64,000 nucleotides of DNA, taken from NCBI GenBank assembly GCA_963575745.1, contig CAUYUJ010017628.1, positions 1 through 64,000 on the forward strand, written 5' to 3'. The DNA comes from Prorocentrum cordatum (taxonomy: Eukaryota; Sar; Dinophyceae; Prorocentrales; Prorocentraceae). Position numbers and translations under genes: made by a program. Positions 41,157-51,540 of the stretch are shown here, in pieces. Within the stretch, counting starts at the first letter, position 1, and every line of letters begins with the position of its first letter. The notes below the pieces were generated by a model. It was not told where the DNA came from. It did no database searches and saw only the letters and a list, made by a program, of their open reading frames with translations.

Positions 41157-41777
41157 GTGCGCGCAGGACGGCTGGAAGGAGCTCAACTCGTGGCGGCGGG
41201 GGAGGAGCCCCAGTGGACGGTCGAGAGGGCGTTGAGAGTGTGCGACAAGGACCAGCACAGCAATGCCGACGGCCTGTTCGCGGCCCCCACGGCGACTGAG
41301 TCAGGCGACCCGTTCTTCGACCTGCCGGACACGTGCGAGCTGGACAACCCGAACCGCTACTATCGCACAATGATCGCGGCACTGCTGGAGCGCCAGGGCC
41401 CGACTGTAGCGGCGACGAGCATGCAGGGCCCATTCGCGCGCTGGCGGGGGGCGGGATCGACGAGGGCGCCAATGATTCGGCCGACGTCGCAGTTGCAGAA
41501 GAGGCTCGCCCTGGGATCTGAGCCCGAAGTGAGGCGACGAGGAGGCGGCCGCCAGCGCGGCGGGGCCAATGGCCTCGGAGGGGGTCGAGCCAGGGGAGTG
41601 GACGAGGCACGGTGGGCCCCGAGGGCGCCGGGGCACTGGTGGCCTTTTCGGAGGAGGCGTGGCCAGGAGGCAGGCGGAGAGTCAGGGGCGCGCGACTTGT
41701 CGGGCGCGCGGATTGGCCCGGGGGGCGCGAGTGAGCACGCGCGGGCGGCTGGCAGCGAGCAGCGCGGTTTCAGCTAG
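41157..41777 (+). CDS. Hypothetical ORF, possible piece of a decayed element
   Basis: A 206-codon frame. About residues 15-85 look protein-like: an acidic segment with DPFFDLPDTCELDNPNRYY followed by a helix. The remainder is Arg/Gly-rich. No family is recognised. It lies upstream of the tyrosine-recombinase remnant on the same strand and may belong to the same element. Confidence 0.3.
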   Translation: MRAGRLEGAQLVAAGEEPQWTVERALRVCDKDQHSNADGLFAAPTATESGDPFFDLPDTCELDNPNRYYRTMIAALLERQGPTVAATSMQGPFARWRGAGSTRAPMIRPTSQLQKRLALGSEPEVRRRGGGRQRGGANGLGGGRARGVDEARWAPRAPGHWWPFRRRRGQEAGGESGARDLSGARIGPGGASEHARAAGSEQRGFS

Positions 41778-41834
41778 GCCGAGCGCGTCCAGGCGGCAAA
41801 GGATTCGAAGCGAGCAGGGGCGCTTGGGCAAGTC

Positions 41835-42233
41835 ATGTACGTGGTGGAGCTGAGGGGCGCGGGCCACTGGGCTGTGCTGGCCTCGGTGGTCAAGGGCGCC
41901 AAGGGCAGCCACGACGTCGCCCAGCAGCAATGGAACGTCTTATGCCGCATTCGCGAGAAGAGCGCCATCGTGGACGGCTGGGCCAATCGTGAGAAGCGCG
42001 GGGATGAGGAGTTGCTGCTGTTCGCGGTTCGCCGGAAGAGCAACCTCCACCGCGGGCGCGGCGCGATCCGCGCCAAGTTGCCAGGAGCGCGGGTTCAATA
42101 TGCGTGGCTCGGTGAACCAGACTCATCGGTGGGCAAGCCGCGCTTGTGGATGGCTTTGAACGGCGCCGAGAGGCCGCAGGGCCCAGGAGCGGTGAAGTTG
42201 CCAGTCAAAGTGGGAACATCAAGGGGCGACTGA
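41835..42233 (+). CDS. Hypothetical ORF upstream of the recombinase remnant
   Basis: The 132-codon ATG frame has a balanced, charged composition: a hydrophobic start (MYVVELRGAGHWAVLASVV), then a mixed helical part (WNVLCRIREKSAIVDGW) and a basic region. I recognise no domain. It probably belongs to the recombinase-bearing element whose conserved C-terminal box lies 300 bp downstream. The text between (42234-42530) continues in changing frames, for example an NPNDAVLYDLIITAFL segment at about 42248-42295. Confidence 0.35.
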   Translation: MYVVELRGAGHWAVLASVVKGAKGSHDVAQQQWNVLCRIREKSAIVDGWANREKRGDEELLLFAVRRKSNLHRGRGAIRAKLPGARVQYAWLGEPDSSVGKPRLWMALNGAERPQGPGAVKLPVKVGTSRGD

Positions 42234-42528
42234 ACCCCTGGATGAACCCGAATGACGCGGTGCTCTACGACCTGATCATTACGGCTTTCCTTCTTGAGTC
42301 TGGGAGTCCGCCTATGCGAGCTATAATGGGGCCATCGCAGGGTGCTGGCTGGTCTGCGCGCGGCGGCGAAGTGCACGGGCGGTCCGGCGCGCCATTTCGC
42401 CTTGAGGAGGGAAGGAAGCCGACCTCCCGTTGGCGCGGCGGGCAGACGGCTGCCGGGGGTCGAGGCAGGGATCCGGGAGGAGCTGAATTGGGCGGAAGTG
42501 GCGGGAAACTACCTGGCTTCGCAGTTCG

Positions 42529-42780
42529 GCTCCCTCGCTGAAGATCGGAGGGGCCGCGGCTCTGTGCAAGCACTACGGCGACACCGAGGTGGTGAAGAGG
42601 TCGGGAAGGTAGAGCAGCGGCGCGTTCCACCGGTACCTGCTGTGGGGGGCCAACGAGTCGGTTCAGGGCGTCGTAGCCGCGATGGCCAAATCGGTCTCCG
42701 CCATGCGCGCGGGCTACAGCGCGGCGCTGGAGAGGAGCCGGAAGCGGGGGAAGCTCCGAGGAGGCCCGCCAGGAGGCTGA
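42529..42780 (+). pseudogene. Tyrosine-recombinase C-terminal fragment with a stop in the GRW box
   Basis: The frame from about 42529 encodes SLKIGGA, then ALCKHYGDTEVVKRSGR, a TAG (42610-42612) and SSGAFHRYLL. This matches the last conserved box of tyrosine recombinases of the DIRS/Crypton/phage-integrase superfamily: a S-L-(R/K)-x-G-G-A motif, the G-R-W-S-S turn, and the catalytic Tyr region F-x-x-Y-L. The Trp codon TGG is replaced by TAG, and an Arg usually found in the first box is Lys. The frame continues after the stop for about 55 codons to a TGA at 42778. Such enzymes move elements by cutting and joining DNA through a Tyr-DNA intermediate. The copy is inactive unless the stop is read through. 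Confidence 0.55.
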
Positions 42781-42962
42781 GGACAGCCGCCGACATGAAA
42801 TGAAGAGGCGGGGGTGCGAGGAGGGGGAGGAGGAAGAGGAGGGGAAGGAGGATGAGGAGGAAGTGGTTGCGACGCGGGAGCGCAGTGCAGCCAGCTTGGC
42901 GTCAGGAGCGCGGCACGCAGCGAGTCGGCGGGCGACCCGATGGGCGTCAGCGCGCTCAAGAG

Positions 42963-43083
42963 CGCTGGCCGGGAGGAGGAGGAGGAGGAGGAGGAGGAGG
43001 AGGAGGAGGAGGAGGAGGAGGAGGAGGAGGAGGAGGAGGAGGAGGAGGAGGAGGAGGAGGAGGAGGAGGAGGAGGAGGAGGAG
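42963..43083. repeat. (GGA)n, about 40 perfect units
   Basis: An uninterrupted GGA run on the plus strand. The poly-Gly/Arg/Glu and poly-Pro/Ser/Leu frames are artefacts. Confidence 0.95.
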
Positions 43084-43084
43084 T

Positions 43085-43480
43085 AAGGCGACGGCCATTT
43101 CGGCAAGGGTCCGAGGTGAGGGCCCACGGTGGCGTGAGAGGGTTGCGCATCAGGAGCTCGGCGAGCGAAGGCCTGCACGAGTTCATGTCAGGGCGCGGGG
43201 GGGGGTCCGAACTGTGACCTGGGCCTGGCACCGCGACCGCCACGACAAGGGCGGGGGCGCGGTGCGCGAGTCGAATGGGCAAAGCGCCGCGTGGCGGCAC
43301 CCTGCTTTTGCGCGACCACCGGGCAGGCTTGTGACGAGTGCACCCCACCTCCCGCGCTGCGGGGGTGAGGCGCTTCCGTTTTCTGCGGCAGCGGCCGCAA
43401 ACAAGTATGTGGCGCTTCTCGTTTTTTCCACGTCCCAAGCTCTCTTCAAACTGGCTTGTGTCTGTTAGTCACAAAGTGGC
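43085..43480. other. No recognisable gene
   Basis: GC-rich unique sequence between a GGA and a pyrimidine tract. Frames have no motif. Confidence 0.4.
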
Positions 43481-43483
43481 ACT

Positions 43484-43590
43484 GCCTCCCCTTCCTCCTC
43501 CCTCTCCTCCCCCATCGCCCTCCCCCTCTCCCTCCCCTTGCTGCCATTCGTCCTCCCCCTCCTCCTCCTCTTCCTCCTCCCTACCCTGAG
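43484..43590. repeat. Pyrimidine (TCC)n tract
   Basis: Imperfect CTCC repeats on the plus strand, the reverse polarity of the GGA arrays around it. Confidence 0.85.
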
Positions 43591-43697
43591 ATCCAACGTC
43601 GCGAAAAGATCCAACATCGCAGGTACTCCTCGTTCACCTCCTCCCCTCTCGGGCTCCCACTTGGGGTCCGAGTAGATGGGATCGGAGGGTTGCGCCG

Positions 43698-44381
43698 ATG
43701 CGGCTTGATGTGGAGCACGAGTTTCTCTACGCTGGCGTCGCCGATGCATCACCGATGCGTCGGAGATGCGGCGCGATCCTCCAATCCATGGTAGTCGGAC
43801 CCCATCTCGGAGGCTGCTACCCCCCCACACATGGATCCCAGCGCCCCATATCTACGGTTCGCAAGTGGCGGTATCAGTTACAGGGCTCGGAACATTCGTC
43901 GGCAGAGTGTGTTCTCAAGGACACCCTCTCAACCGCACCACCGGCGACGTCATGGAGGACAGCGACGACGGTGGTCAAGAGGCCGTGGACACCGATAACT
44001 AGTGTTTTATCGGGGGGCCGTGGCTCCGCCGCGTCTGTCCAGAGCCGCCGTCGCAGAGGCGCGGGCGGCAGCCAGCGCGCCCGAGGGGCAACAAGCGTCG
44101 AGGAAGAGGCGGAAGGCGACAGCCCTCCGCCCTTCCTCGACGCGTTTCGCGTGGATCAGGCCATTCGAGGAGACTGGGAGCGCGAGAAGCACTTCCAGGC
44201 TCCCCGGCTCCCTTGGCCATGGATCGGACGCCGCATCCCATCCAAGGCCAAGGAGACAAGGGACAATCGCAGACATGGGCCTCGGATCCTGGATCTCCGG
44301 ATCCGATGGAAGCGCGCGCCCCCCCTGGATCCTGTCGCCCCAGCGCGCATTTGTGGCCCGAGCTGTGCGGGCGGCCGATGA
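43698..44381 (+). CDS. Hypothetical ORF (227 aa)
   Basis: An ATG frame of 227 codons between two microsatellites. The first half has a normal composition (VEHEFLYAGVADASPM, later HSSAECVLKDTLS). The second half is basic with a possible helix (DAFRVDQAIRGDWEREKHF). No family is recognised. The codons are GC-rich throughout, and opposite-strand frames are also open, so it could be spurious. Confidence 0.3.
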   Translation: MRLDVEHEFLYAGVADASPMRRRCGAILQSMVVGPHLGGCYPPTHGSQRPISTVRKWRYQLQGSEHSSAECVLKDTLSTAPPATSWRTATTVVKRPWTPITSVLSGGRGSAASVQSRRRRGAGGSQRARGATSVEEEAEGDSPPPFLDAFRVDQAIRGDWEREKHFQAPRLPWPWIGRRIPSKAKETRDNRRHGPRILDLRIRWKRAPPLDPVAPARICGPSCAGGR

Positions 44382-44478
44382 CTGGGGCGGGGCCTGCGCG
44401 GCCTCTGCGACGCGGGCCCGCTCGGTGCTCTTGAGTTGGGGGGCGCCTCCGGCGAGCCACCGCGGGCCCCCCCTGCAG

Positions 44479-45145
44479 GACGAGGAGGAGGAGGAGGAGG
44501 AGGAGGAGGAGAGGAGGAGAGGAGGAGGAGGGAGGGAGGAGGAGGGAGGAGGAGGAGGAGGGAGGAGGAGGGGAGAGGAGGAGGGGGAGGGGGAGGGGAG
44601 GAGGAGGAGGAGGAGGAGGGGAGGAGGAGGAGGAGGAGGAGGAGGGAGGAGGAGGAGGAGGAGGAGGAGAGGAGGAGGAGGAGGAGGAGGAGGAGGAGGA
44701 GGAGGAGGAGGAGGAGGGGGGAGGAGGGAGGAGGGAGGAGGGAGGAGAGAGAGAGGAGGGAGGAGGGAGGAGGGAGGAGGGAGGAGGGAGGAGGAGGAGG
44801 GAGGAGGGAGGAGGGGAGAGGAGGAGGAGGGAGGAGGAGGAGGGAGGAGGGAGGAGGGGGAGGGAGGAGGGAGGAGGGAGGAGGAGGGAGGAGGGAGGAG
44901 GAGGATGGAGGAGGGAGGGGAGGAGGGAGGAGGGAGGGAGGAGGGAGGAGGAGGAGGGAGGAGGGAGGAGGGAGGAGGGAGGAGGAGGAGGGGGCGGGAG
45001 GAGGGAGGAGGGAGGGAGAGGGAGGAGGGAGGAGGGAGGAGGGAGGAGGAGGAGGAGGAGGGAGGAGAGGAGGAGGAGTAGGAGGGGAGGAGGAGGGAGG
45101 AGGAGGAGGAGGAGGAGGAGGAGGAGGAGGAGGAGGAGGAGGAGG
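44479..45145. repeat. (GGA)n / GGAGGGA array, about 670 bp
   Basis: GGA units mixed with GGAGGGA units. It begins after CCCCTGCAGGACG and ends at GGTTTTCCCG. The very long Glu/Arg/Gly and Pro/Ser/Leu frames across it are artefacts. Confidence 0.95.
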
Positions 45146-45201
45146 TTTTCCCGCGAGCACAGCGTGGGCGAGCACCTCGCGTCCACCTGCGACAGACCTG
45201 G

Positions 45202-46040
45202 TTAGACCTCCGCACCGCCTGAGGCGGCGGAGGAAGAGAGTGCCTCCACGCCGCTTCCAGCGGCAGAGGCCCTGGCAGCAATCCCAATCGACTCCAGAAA
45301 ATTCAATTCCTGGGTTCTTGACAGCGCGACCACCTCTCCAGGCAGTCTATCATTTTTATACGGATGCTTACCTGCCAGCAAACGATTTCGTCGAGTCTTG
45401 GCGTTGTGGTCCTTCGGGTCCTTAGGACATCCAGCAAGCAACCCACAAGCCCTGGCGCTCAAAAAGGCGCCGCACTCTCGACAGAAGGTATAGTGGCCTA
45501 TTCGAGACAGCTTGTGTCGCCTTGGCCCCTGCAAAGGAGCCCCGTCGACACGCGCTATCTTCTTCCACTTACCGTGGGAGGAGAAACCCTTCCTGCAAAA
45601 CTTACGCGACAGCACCAACTTGGCCTTATAGCTGTGGGCCCGTCTAGCACAACAAGCACACCTCCAAGACCCCCTATCCCACTCCAGGACGTGCCGAGAT
45701 TCTGGAGGAGGCAGCACCGAACGGCGCGGCCGAGGGCCAGGGGGCTGGGGGGCATTCTGGAGACGGCCTGTGGTGTCGTCAAACGTGCCTATTTTACAAG
45801 TCATGTCACCGACGAGCCCGAGAATAGCACAAACCTCCTTGAACCTGGACACCCACGTGTCACGAGTGTGAGGCGGGATGGCGTCTAGCTTGGCTCCCTC
45901 CTTCGCTTGAAGGTCGGCGCATTGATTCCCTAGATAGTTGCACAGCTCGAGTCCCTCGAGCTGCTGGGCCTGAGCCTTTTTGGAAAGCGCTTTGACCTTG
46001 ACGACGACGAGGTCCCCCTCCCCCGAGAACGAGTCCACAA
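45202..46040 (-). pseudogene. C-terminal part of a LINE ORF2: RNase H end and zinc cluster
   Basis: Read on the minus strand from about 46040 to a stop at 45202-45204, the frame encodes VVVKVKAL, then LCNYLGNQCADLQAKEGAKL. This is the end of an RNase H domain (GNxxAD carries a catalytic Asp). A helix follows (WVSRFKEVCAILGLVGDM). A Cys/His-rich region comes next (WRCACCARRA, FCRKGF..H, YTFCRECGAFLSARACGLLAGC), which resembles the zinc-binding tail of many non-LTR reverse transcriptases. The RT itself is not present upstream; a GGA array takes its place. It is a different LINE lineage from 9572-13906, which has no RNase H. The stop and tail look natural, so this may be a 5'-truncated copy. Confidence 0.65.
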
Positions 46041-46470
46041 GGAGGAGGAGGAGGAGGAGGAGGAGGAGGAGGAGGAGGAGGAGGGGGAGGAGGGGAGGAG
46101 GAGGGAGGAGGGAGGCGGGGGAGGAGGGGAGGAGGAGGAGGAGGAGGGAGGAGGAGGAGGAGGAGGAGGAGGGAGGAGGAGGAGGAGGAGGAGGGGAGGG
46201 AGGGAGGGGAGGAGGAGGAGGGAGGAGAGGAGGAGGAGGAGGAGGGAGGAGGAGGAGGAGGAGGAGGAGGAGGAGGAGGAGGGAGGAGGGAGGAGGAGGG
46301 GAGGAGAGGAGGAGGAGGAGGAGGAGGAGGAGGAGGAGGAGGCGGAGGAGGAGGAGGAGGAGGAGGAGGAGGAGGAGGAGGAGGAGGAGGAGGAGGAGCA
46401 CGAAAAGGACAGGAAGTGGAGAAGGAGAAGGAGGATCAGGAGGAGGAGGAGGAGGAGGAGGAGGAGGCGG
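46032..46470. repeat. (GGA)n array, about 440 bp
   Basis: GGA units with GGGGGA variants, directly at the upstream (minus-strand) edge of the RNase H fragment. The frame stays open across it. Confidence 0.95.
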
Positions 46471-46850
46471 CGGAGGAATTCGAATCGTAAGCATCAACTG
46501 TCGGAGTTCCTCGCGGACTTCGTGGGTTGGCGCTGGATCCCCCCGTCGACGCCTCCTGCGCCGCTCCTGGCGCACCTGGCGCGGTCTAGCGCCGATCCAG
46601 GACGTCCGCGCGGACCTCCGAAGGTTTATGATTTGTGCATCGGAAGTGACCGGAGCAAGGCCAGGAAGCAGCAACGATGCTGCAATACGCCCTCCCATGA
46701 AATCATGGAGTTGAGCGGTGTGTCTACCGAGAGCCCCGTATGGAAAAGGAACCGCCCCCGCATGCGTGCAACTCGTGCACGAGTTCGCAGCCATACTTGC
46801 TAGGTCTATTAAGGTCAAACGCGACAATATCAGTTTGATCAGGAGCCGCC
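46471..46850. other. No recognisable gene
   Basis: Mixed sequence following the GGA array. Short frames on both strands have no motif. Confidence 0.4.
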
Positions 46851-47834
46851 TCCATACGTGCACATGGCAAGTGTTTTCAACCTTTTGGACGTTAAGCTTT
46901 GGGACGTATCAGGCGAGCGCCATATTTTGAAGAGCAGTCGCCCACCATCTCTGTGGCTATGTATTGCAATTTGTTTAGGCGAGTGTGCGCGATGCTCAGG
47001 CGAGAGCCCCATTTCGACGATGAGCCGCCCGCCATTCTTGTGAATGCTACAAGCTGGTAGGACGAGTGTGCGCGGCGCTTGGGCGCGAGTCCCGCTTTGA
47101 GAAGGCGCGCCTCCATCCGACTTATTGCTGTCAGCTTCTGAGCTGAGTCGGCGCGGCGCTACGGCGATAGCGCCATAGAGGTGCCCGAAGGCCAGATGGG
47201 GCCCTGTGGGGTTCGAAGTCTATGGCAGTTTTAATGAGGATCCGCATTGGTGTTGAGATCGCCTCTCTCCCCCTCTCCTCTCGCCTCGTTTTCCTCCTTG
47301 GCGTTCCCTCGTCGTCGTTGTCGTGTCAGGGCGCCGGGCGCCATTACGACAGGATTGCAGCTCTTGAGTGTGGATCTGACTTGTGGTACGTCATTCATCG
47401 GATGCTGTGCGCTTCTTTACAAAATTGACAGCCACCAATTTACATCATTGCATCGGCTGCTAGCGTTAAAGACGAATGTGCGCGGCGCCAGGGCTCGTTG
47501 AGGCTAGATCAGCAGACTGTTCGGGCGAATGTGCGCGGCGCTGACGCGGGAGCTCTGTTTTGAAAGCGGCCCCCCCACCCTTGAGGTTGTTGAGATTGTC
47601 AGGCTGCAGGATCAAGCATTGTGACGAAGTCTCGGTCGAAGCGCATGGCTTGCCCTACCGACACATCTTGGGGTGTGACAGGGAGGGGGTATTGAAAAAT
47701 AACAAGGATGGACAAGGAGGACGAAATTGGTCCGCTCAGGACCCAGGCACGAGCAGTGGGAGGCGGAGGCGGAGGAGGAGGAGGAGGAGGACCAGTGTAA
47801 ACACAAGAGTCATCAACGATGTTGGAATGAACCC

Positions 47835-48130
47835 TTCCTCCAAGCTCCCTCTTCATAGGCCCCTACAGCGGCTCATTACCATTGAGGGAGCTGCCTCGTT
47901 GGAAGACAAACGTTTGAAGGCCTCGAAGTATGCCGAAGCATTGTTCTCGGGATTTCAACGCCACGGATCAACCTGACTTTTGCGTTTTGACGATCCTGAG
48001 ACGTGCCATTCGTGGGACTTCTTCAACAACGCGAACCAAGAGAATTGTAGCACCCGCAAGATCGGTAATCTTTCCCAATCGCGATTTCTGGTACTTCGAC
48101 CATGGGAGTCCGTGAAACGCTTGCGAATGT
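47835..48130. repeat. Unit of a larger duplication inside E, first copy
   Basis: CTCTTCATAGG...CCCTAC, CTGCCTCGTTGGAAGACAA and TTCTC.G.ATTTC.ACGCCACGGATC blocks recur in the same order at about 48595-48850. Confidence 0.6.
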
Positions 48131-48594
48131 TAAAAACACATGTGCGAGGCGCTCAGGCGAGAGCCACATGTTGACAAGGAGGCGCCGCCAGTACGTGAAG
48201 TTCTTGCACATGTTTAACCCGAATGTGCTCGGTGCGAAGGTTGGAGTCATGTTTTGAAGCGGAACCGCCCTCAATCTGTGAACCCCTTGCGAACTGTTTA
48301 AACCATGTGCGCGATGTTAAGGCGAAAGCCACATTTTGAAACCGGGTCGATTTTACTCCGTGAAGTTTTTGCACATGTTATGAACAATTATGCGCGGCGC
48401 CCATGCGAGAACCACATTATGGAGTCGGGTCGCCTCAATCCGTGTAACTCTTGCAACGTGTTAAGACGAATGTGCACGGCGCTAAAGCGAGAGCAACATG
48501 TTGACAACCACCCGCCCTCCATTTGTGGAGCGGGTATCAATGTTTAAGCCGCAGGGTCATAAATGGCGAGGAGGTCTCAGGCGAAACGCCCGCT

Positions 48595-48850
48595 GCCTCT
48601 TCATAGGTCCCTACAAGAACTGCCTCGTTGGAAGACAACTCCTTGAAGACCTTGAAGCATACCAAAACATTGTTCTCTGAATTTCCACGCCACGGATCGA
48701 GGTGAATGCTGCGTCCTGACGACCTGGAATCGTGCCAGGACGCCATTGCTGGCGCTTCAGCAGCGCAAATCAACACACTTGTTGCACCCGCGTAACCCTG
48801 AATTGTTTAATCATCGAAATTTTTGGTACGCTGATCACAGGAAGCCGTGA
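48595..48850. repeat. Unit of a larger duplication inside E, second copy
   Basis: Same ordered blocks as 47835-48130, about 750 bp downstream, so the E region has a higher-order organisation. Confidence 0.6.
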
Positions 48851-49231
48851 CACTTTTGCAGGTGTTTCAAGCGAGTGTGCGCGGCGCTAAGGCGAGAGTC
48901 ACATATTGAAAAGGAGCTGCTCTCAATCCGTGAAGCTCTTGCAAAAGTTCAAAACACATGTGCGCGGCGCTAAAGCGATAATCTCATTTTGAAGACGACC
49001 CGTCCTGAATCCGTGAAGTTGTTGCAGATATTTAAAACAACTGCGCTCGGCGCTACGGCGAATGAAGCGTTTGGAAAACCACCCGCCCTCCATCTGTGAA
49101 GCTGTTAAGCTGTTGCCATGTTTTAAGCTTCGGAGTCATACATGGTGAGGATCTCTCAGGCGAAACGCCCGGCCCGCCCTAAAACAATGCTTCGTGGTAC
49201 GACAGGGAGAAGTTACTTATAAGGAGAAGGA

Positions 49232-49276
49232 ACTGGAGGAGGAGGAGGAGGAGGAGGAGGAGGAGGAGGAGGAGAA
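49232..49276. repeat. (GGA)n, short
   Basis: About 14 GGA units. Confidence 0.9.
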
Positions 49277-49564
49277 GGAGGGACACCAAGTAAAACAAGG
49301 CATAGGGACCCCGAGCCAGGGGGGCCTGGCAACAGGAGGCATCCCGAGCCCGCCCCACCTATGACCCCCTCCCCCAAGGGAGGGACCCCCAGGGGGTCTC
49401 GGCGCCCAAGCCCCCCCGCCGCCCTCCGCCAGTCTTGCGGCTGGTGGCCGGCTTTATTTGTATCCCCCCTATACAGGCGGCACTGACCTCCCGCCTGGCG
49501 GGGGCTCCCCGGCTATCCCGATGCGCTCACCGGGCCCGCGGTTCGTGTGTGTGTGTGTGGGGGG

Positions 49565-49740
49565 GAGGGGGAGGGGGAGGAGGAGGAGGAGGAGGAGGAG
49601 GAGGAGGAGGAGGAGGAGGAGGAGGAGGAGGAGGAGGAGGAAGAGGAGGAGGAGACGAGGAGACGAGGAGACGAGGAGACGAGGAGGAGGAGGCGGAGGA
49701 GGAGGGGGAGGCGGAGGAGGCGGAGGAGGAGGAGGGGGAG
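49565..49740. repeat. (GGA)n with GACGA variants
   Basis: A pure GGA run followed by GACGAGGA and GGCGGAGGA variants. It lies just before the Lys-rich ATG frame at 49802 and is in frame with it as poly-Glu/Arg. Confidence 0.9.
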
Positions 49741-49801
49741 AAGGGACAGCCGCCCAGGTGTACGCTCACACGCCCCAGCGTGCATCGCCGCGGATTTGTT
49801 G

Positions 49802-50065
49802 ATGGGGCGCGGCGGGAAGAAGGGCAAGACGAAGGGCAAGGGCAAGGGCAAAAGCAAGGGCAAGGGCAAGGGCTACGCCGAAGACGATGGCCCGGGACAG
49901 GAGGAGGCGGAGGAGGACGAGGCGGAGGAGCCCAGCGGGCAAGGGGAGGCAGAGGAGGTCGAGGAGGTTGAGCAGATGAGGCGACGGCGGGAGGTGGAGG
50001 TGGAGGAGGAGGCGGACGAGAAGGAGGAGGACAAGGAATGGGAAAGGGAACTAGGCATGGACACG
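49802..50065 (+). CDS. Lys/Gly-rich acidic frame, candidate first exon of the Mei2-like gene
   Basis: The ATG at 49802 opens a frame with a strongly basic start (MGRGGKKGKTKGKGKGKSKG) followed by an acidic, Glu-rich stretch (about 49880-50045). The basic-then-acidic layout is usual for dinoflagellate nuclear RNA-binding proteins and histone-like proteins (recalled, not searched). It lies on the same strand, 1.5 kb upstream of the first RRM exon. The frame stays open upstream through the GGA repeat, so the start is a choice, not proven. The 3' limit is a guess; the frame decays into Pro-rich repeats after about 50100. Joining it to the RRM exons is inference. Confidence 0.35.
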
Positions 50066-51228
50066 CCCAAGACTCGAAAAACGCCACTCCGCGCGCCACC
50101 CTACGCGCGTGGAAGAGGTCGAACTTCTGGTTCCCGGCGAAGGGTGTGGGTGGGATCGAATTGGGCGATGCGTCCGCACCAGAGCGCTCCTCTTGATCAT
50201 CATCGTCCCTCTTCTCCCCCTCCACCCTTCCCCCCCCCTGCTCGTCATCCTCCTCTTCCTCCTCCCCCTCCTTCTCCTCCGTCTGCTCCTTCTCCTCCTC
50301 CTCCTCCTCCTCTTCCTCAGCCTCCTCCATCTCCTTCTCCTCCTGACTTCTTCTCCTCCACGTCCTCCTCCATGAAACCGCACCCTCGCGCGCGCGGAAT
50401 GCGAGATTGCCGCGCACACAGTCTAGCAGGCACTGCTACGTGCAGAAGACTGACTGACCGCAGCCCCCGGCACGACCGCAACGATGCTACAGAAGAGCGC
50501 CTGCCTGGAATAAAGCGCCCTCCGCCGTCAAACTGGCACCACTGACGCACGGTACCGCAAGGACCACGCATGGTAAAAAAACAGTTGTGACCCATGTTGG
50601 AAACACGCAGCATAACACGAGGATGGATATTGCAAACACCAGGGATGCCATACAGCGATGCAGCCCGCAACCACAACTCCCACGATTAGCAAACTGCATG
50701 AGACACGAACCTCGATTGTAGAGCAGATGCGCCCCCCCAGATACGTAAACAACTGGAAGATGTGATGTACAGCACAAGCGAAGCACGTCCCAGACTATAG
50801 TACCACCACTAGAACATGGATGACAATTTTGACGCAGCGCAGCACCTGGAATGACTACAGACAATCGGTAAAGTCGAATCGGCTAAATTTGAAATGCGCC
50901 CAAGTCGCAGGGTTGGGTCTGATGAGCCCAAAGGCATCCCGGCGCTCACTACCCAACCTGCGCCTGGAATGGATCTTGAACAAAAGGTTCTCACCAACAA
51001 CGTCTCATCATGGAAACATTGCGCAATGTTGCAAAACGCAGTAATGATGACTCCCAACTTGTCTGGCCTCTGTCAACGGCCAATCGAAGTCTTCACGCTC
51101 TGCGTATCCACACCAGCTCGTTCAGAAATGTTGCCCATGAGAGCTGACGCGTAAAGGTACGAAGAGACATATGTAGTGAACGAAAGCGGGCAACCAGGAT
51201 CAACACAGAATTCTCTGGGAGCAATGGG
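50066..51228. other. Probable intron or spacer, with (TCC)n
   Basis: Holds a (TCC)n tract at about 50235-50370 and then about 850 bp of unique, less GC-rich sequence. I see no motif-bearing ORF in it. Confidence 0.4.
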
Positions 51229-51540
51229 ATGGCCTTGGAGCGCCTCTTTGCGCCGTGCCTGGGGCCAGCGGGGGGGCGAGGGGAGAAGGAGAAGAAGAAG
51301 GAGGAGGAGGGGGATGAGAAGGAGGAGGAGGAGGAGACAACCCGCATCTTGGGGCCCTCGTGGGATGCTCTAGGGGCCTTCTTGGGGCCGTCTTGGGGCC
51401 CTTTTGCAACTCTCTTGGGGCCCTCTTGGGGGCCCTGTAAGGCTTCTTGGGGGCGGAGGGGCAGGAGCATGAGCCGGAGCAGGAGGAGGAGGAGGAGGAG
51501 GAGGAGGAGGACGAGGAGGAGGAGGAGGAGGAGGGAGGAG

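Larger units (their letters stand above)
39909..41299 (+). other. GC-rich region with fragmentary plus frames, includes a palindrome cluster
   Basis: Frames at 39909-40460 and 40463-41299 are Arg/Pro/Ala-rich with no motif. Short stretches of balanced composition jump between frames, as expected of a decayed gene. The palindromes at 40844-40939 sit inside. I do not assign a function. Confidence 0.35.
46850..49170. repeat. Degenerate tandem repeat E (about 70-100 bp units)
   Basis: A core of GTGCGCGGCGCTAAGGCGAG followed by a CCACATTTTGAA-like segment and CCGCCCTCAATCCGTGAAG recurs many times (for example near 46980, 47070, 47480, 47530, 48140, 48300, 48390, 48470, 48875, 48960, 49045). A related block lies at 61190-61270. 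Spacing varies and the copies are diverged. No gene. Confidence 0.75.

Noticed and set aside
42300-42345. Recombinase Arg-I box (LGVRLCEL-like segment)
   Set aside because: It resembles the first catalytic box, but it lies in another frame, contains a stop and is too close to the last box; not strong enough to annotate.
44002-45425. Very long Glu/Arg/Gly and Pro/Ser/Leu frames (300-430 codons) on both strands
   Set aside because: They are translations of the GGA array in every frame; nothing outside the repeat supports a protein, except the RNase H fragment, which is listed separately.
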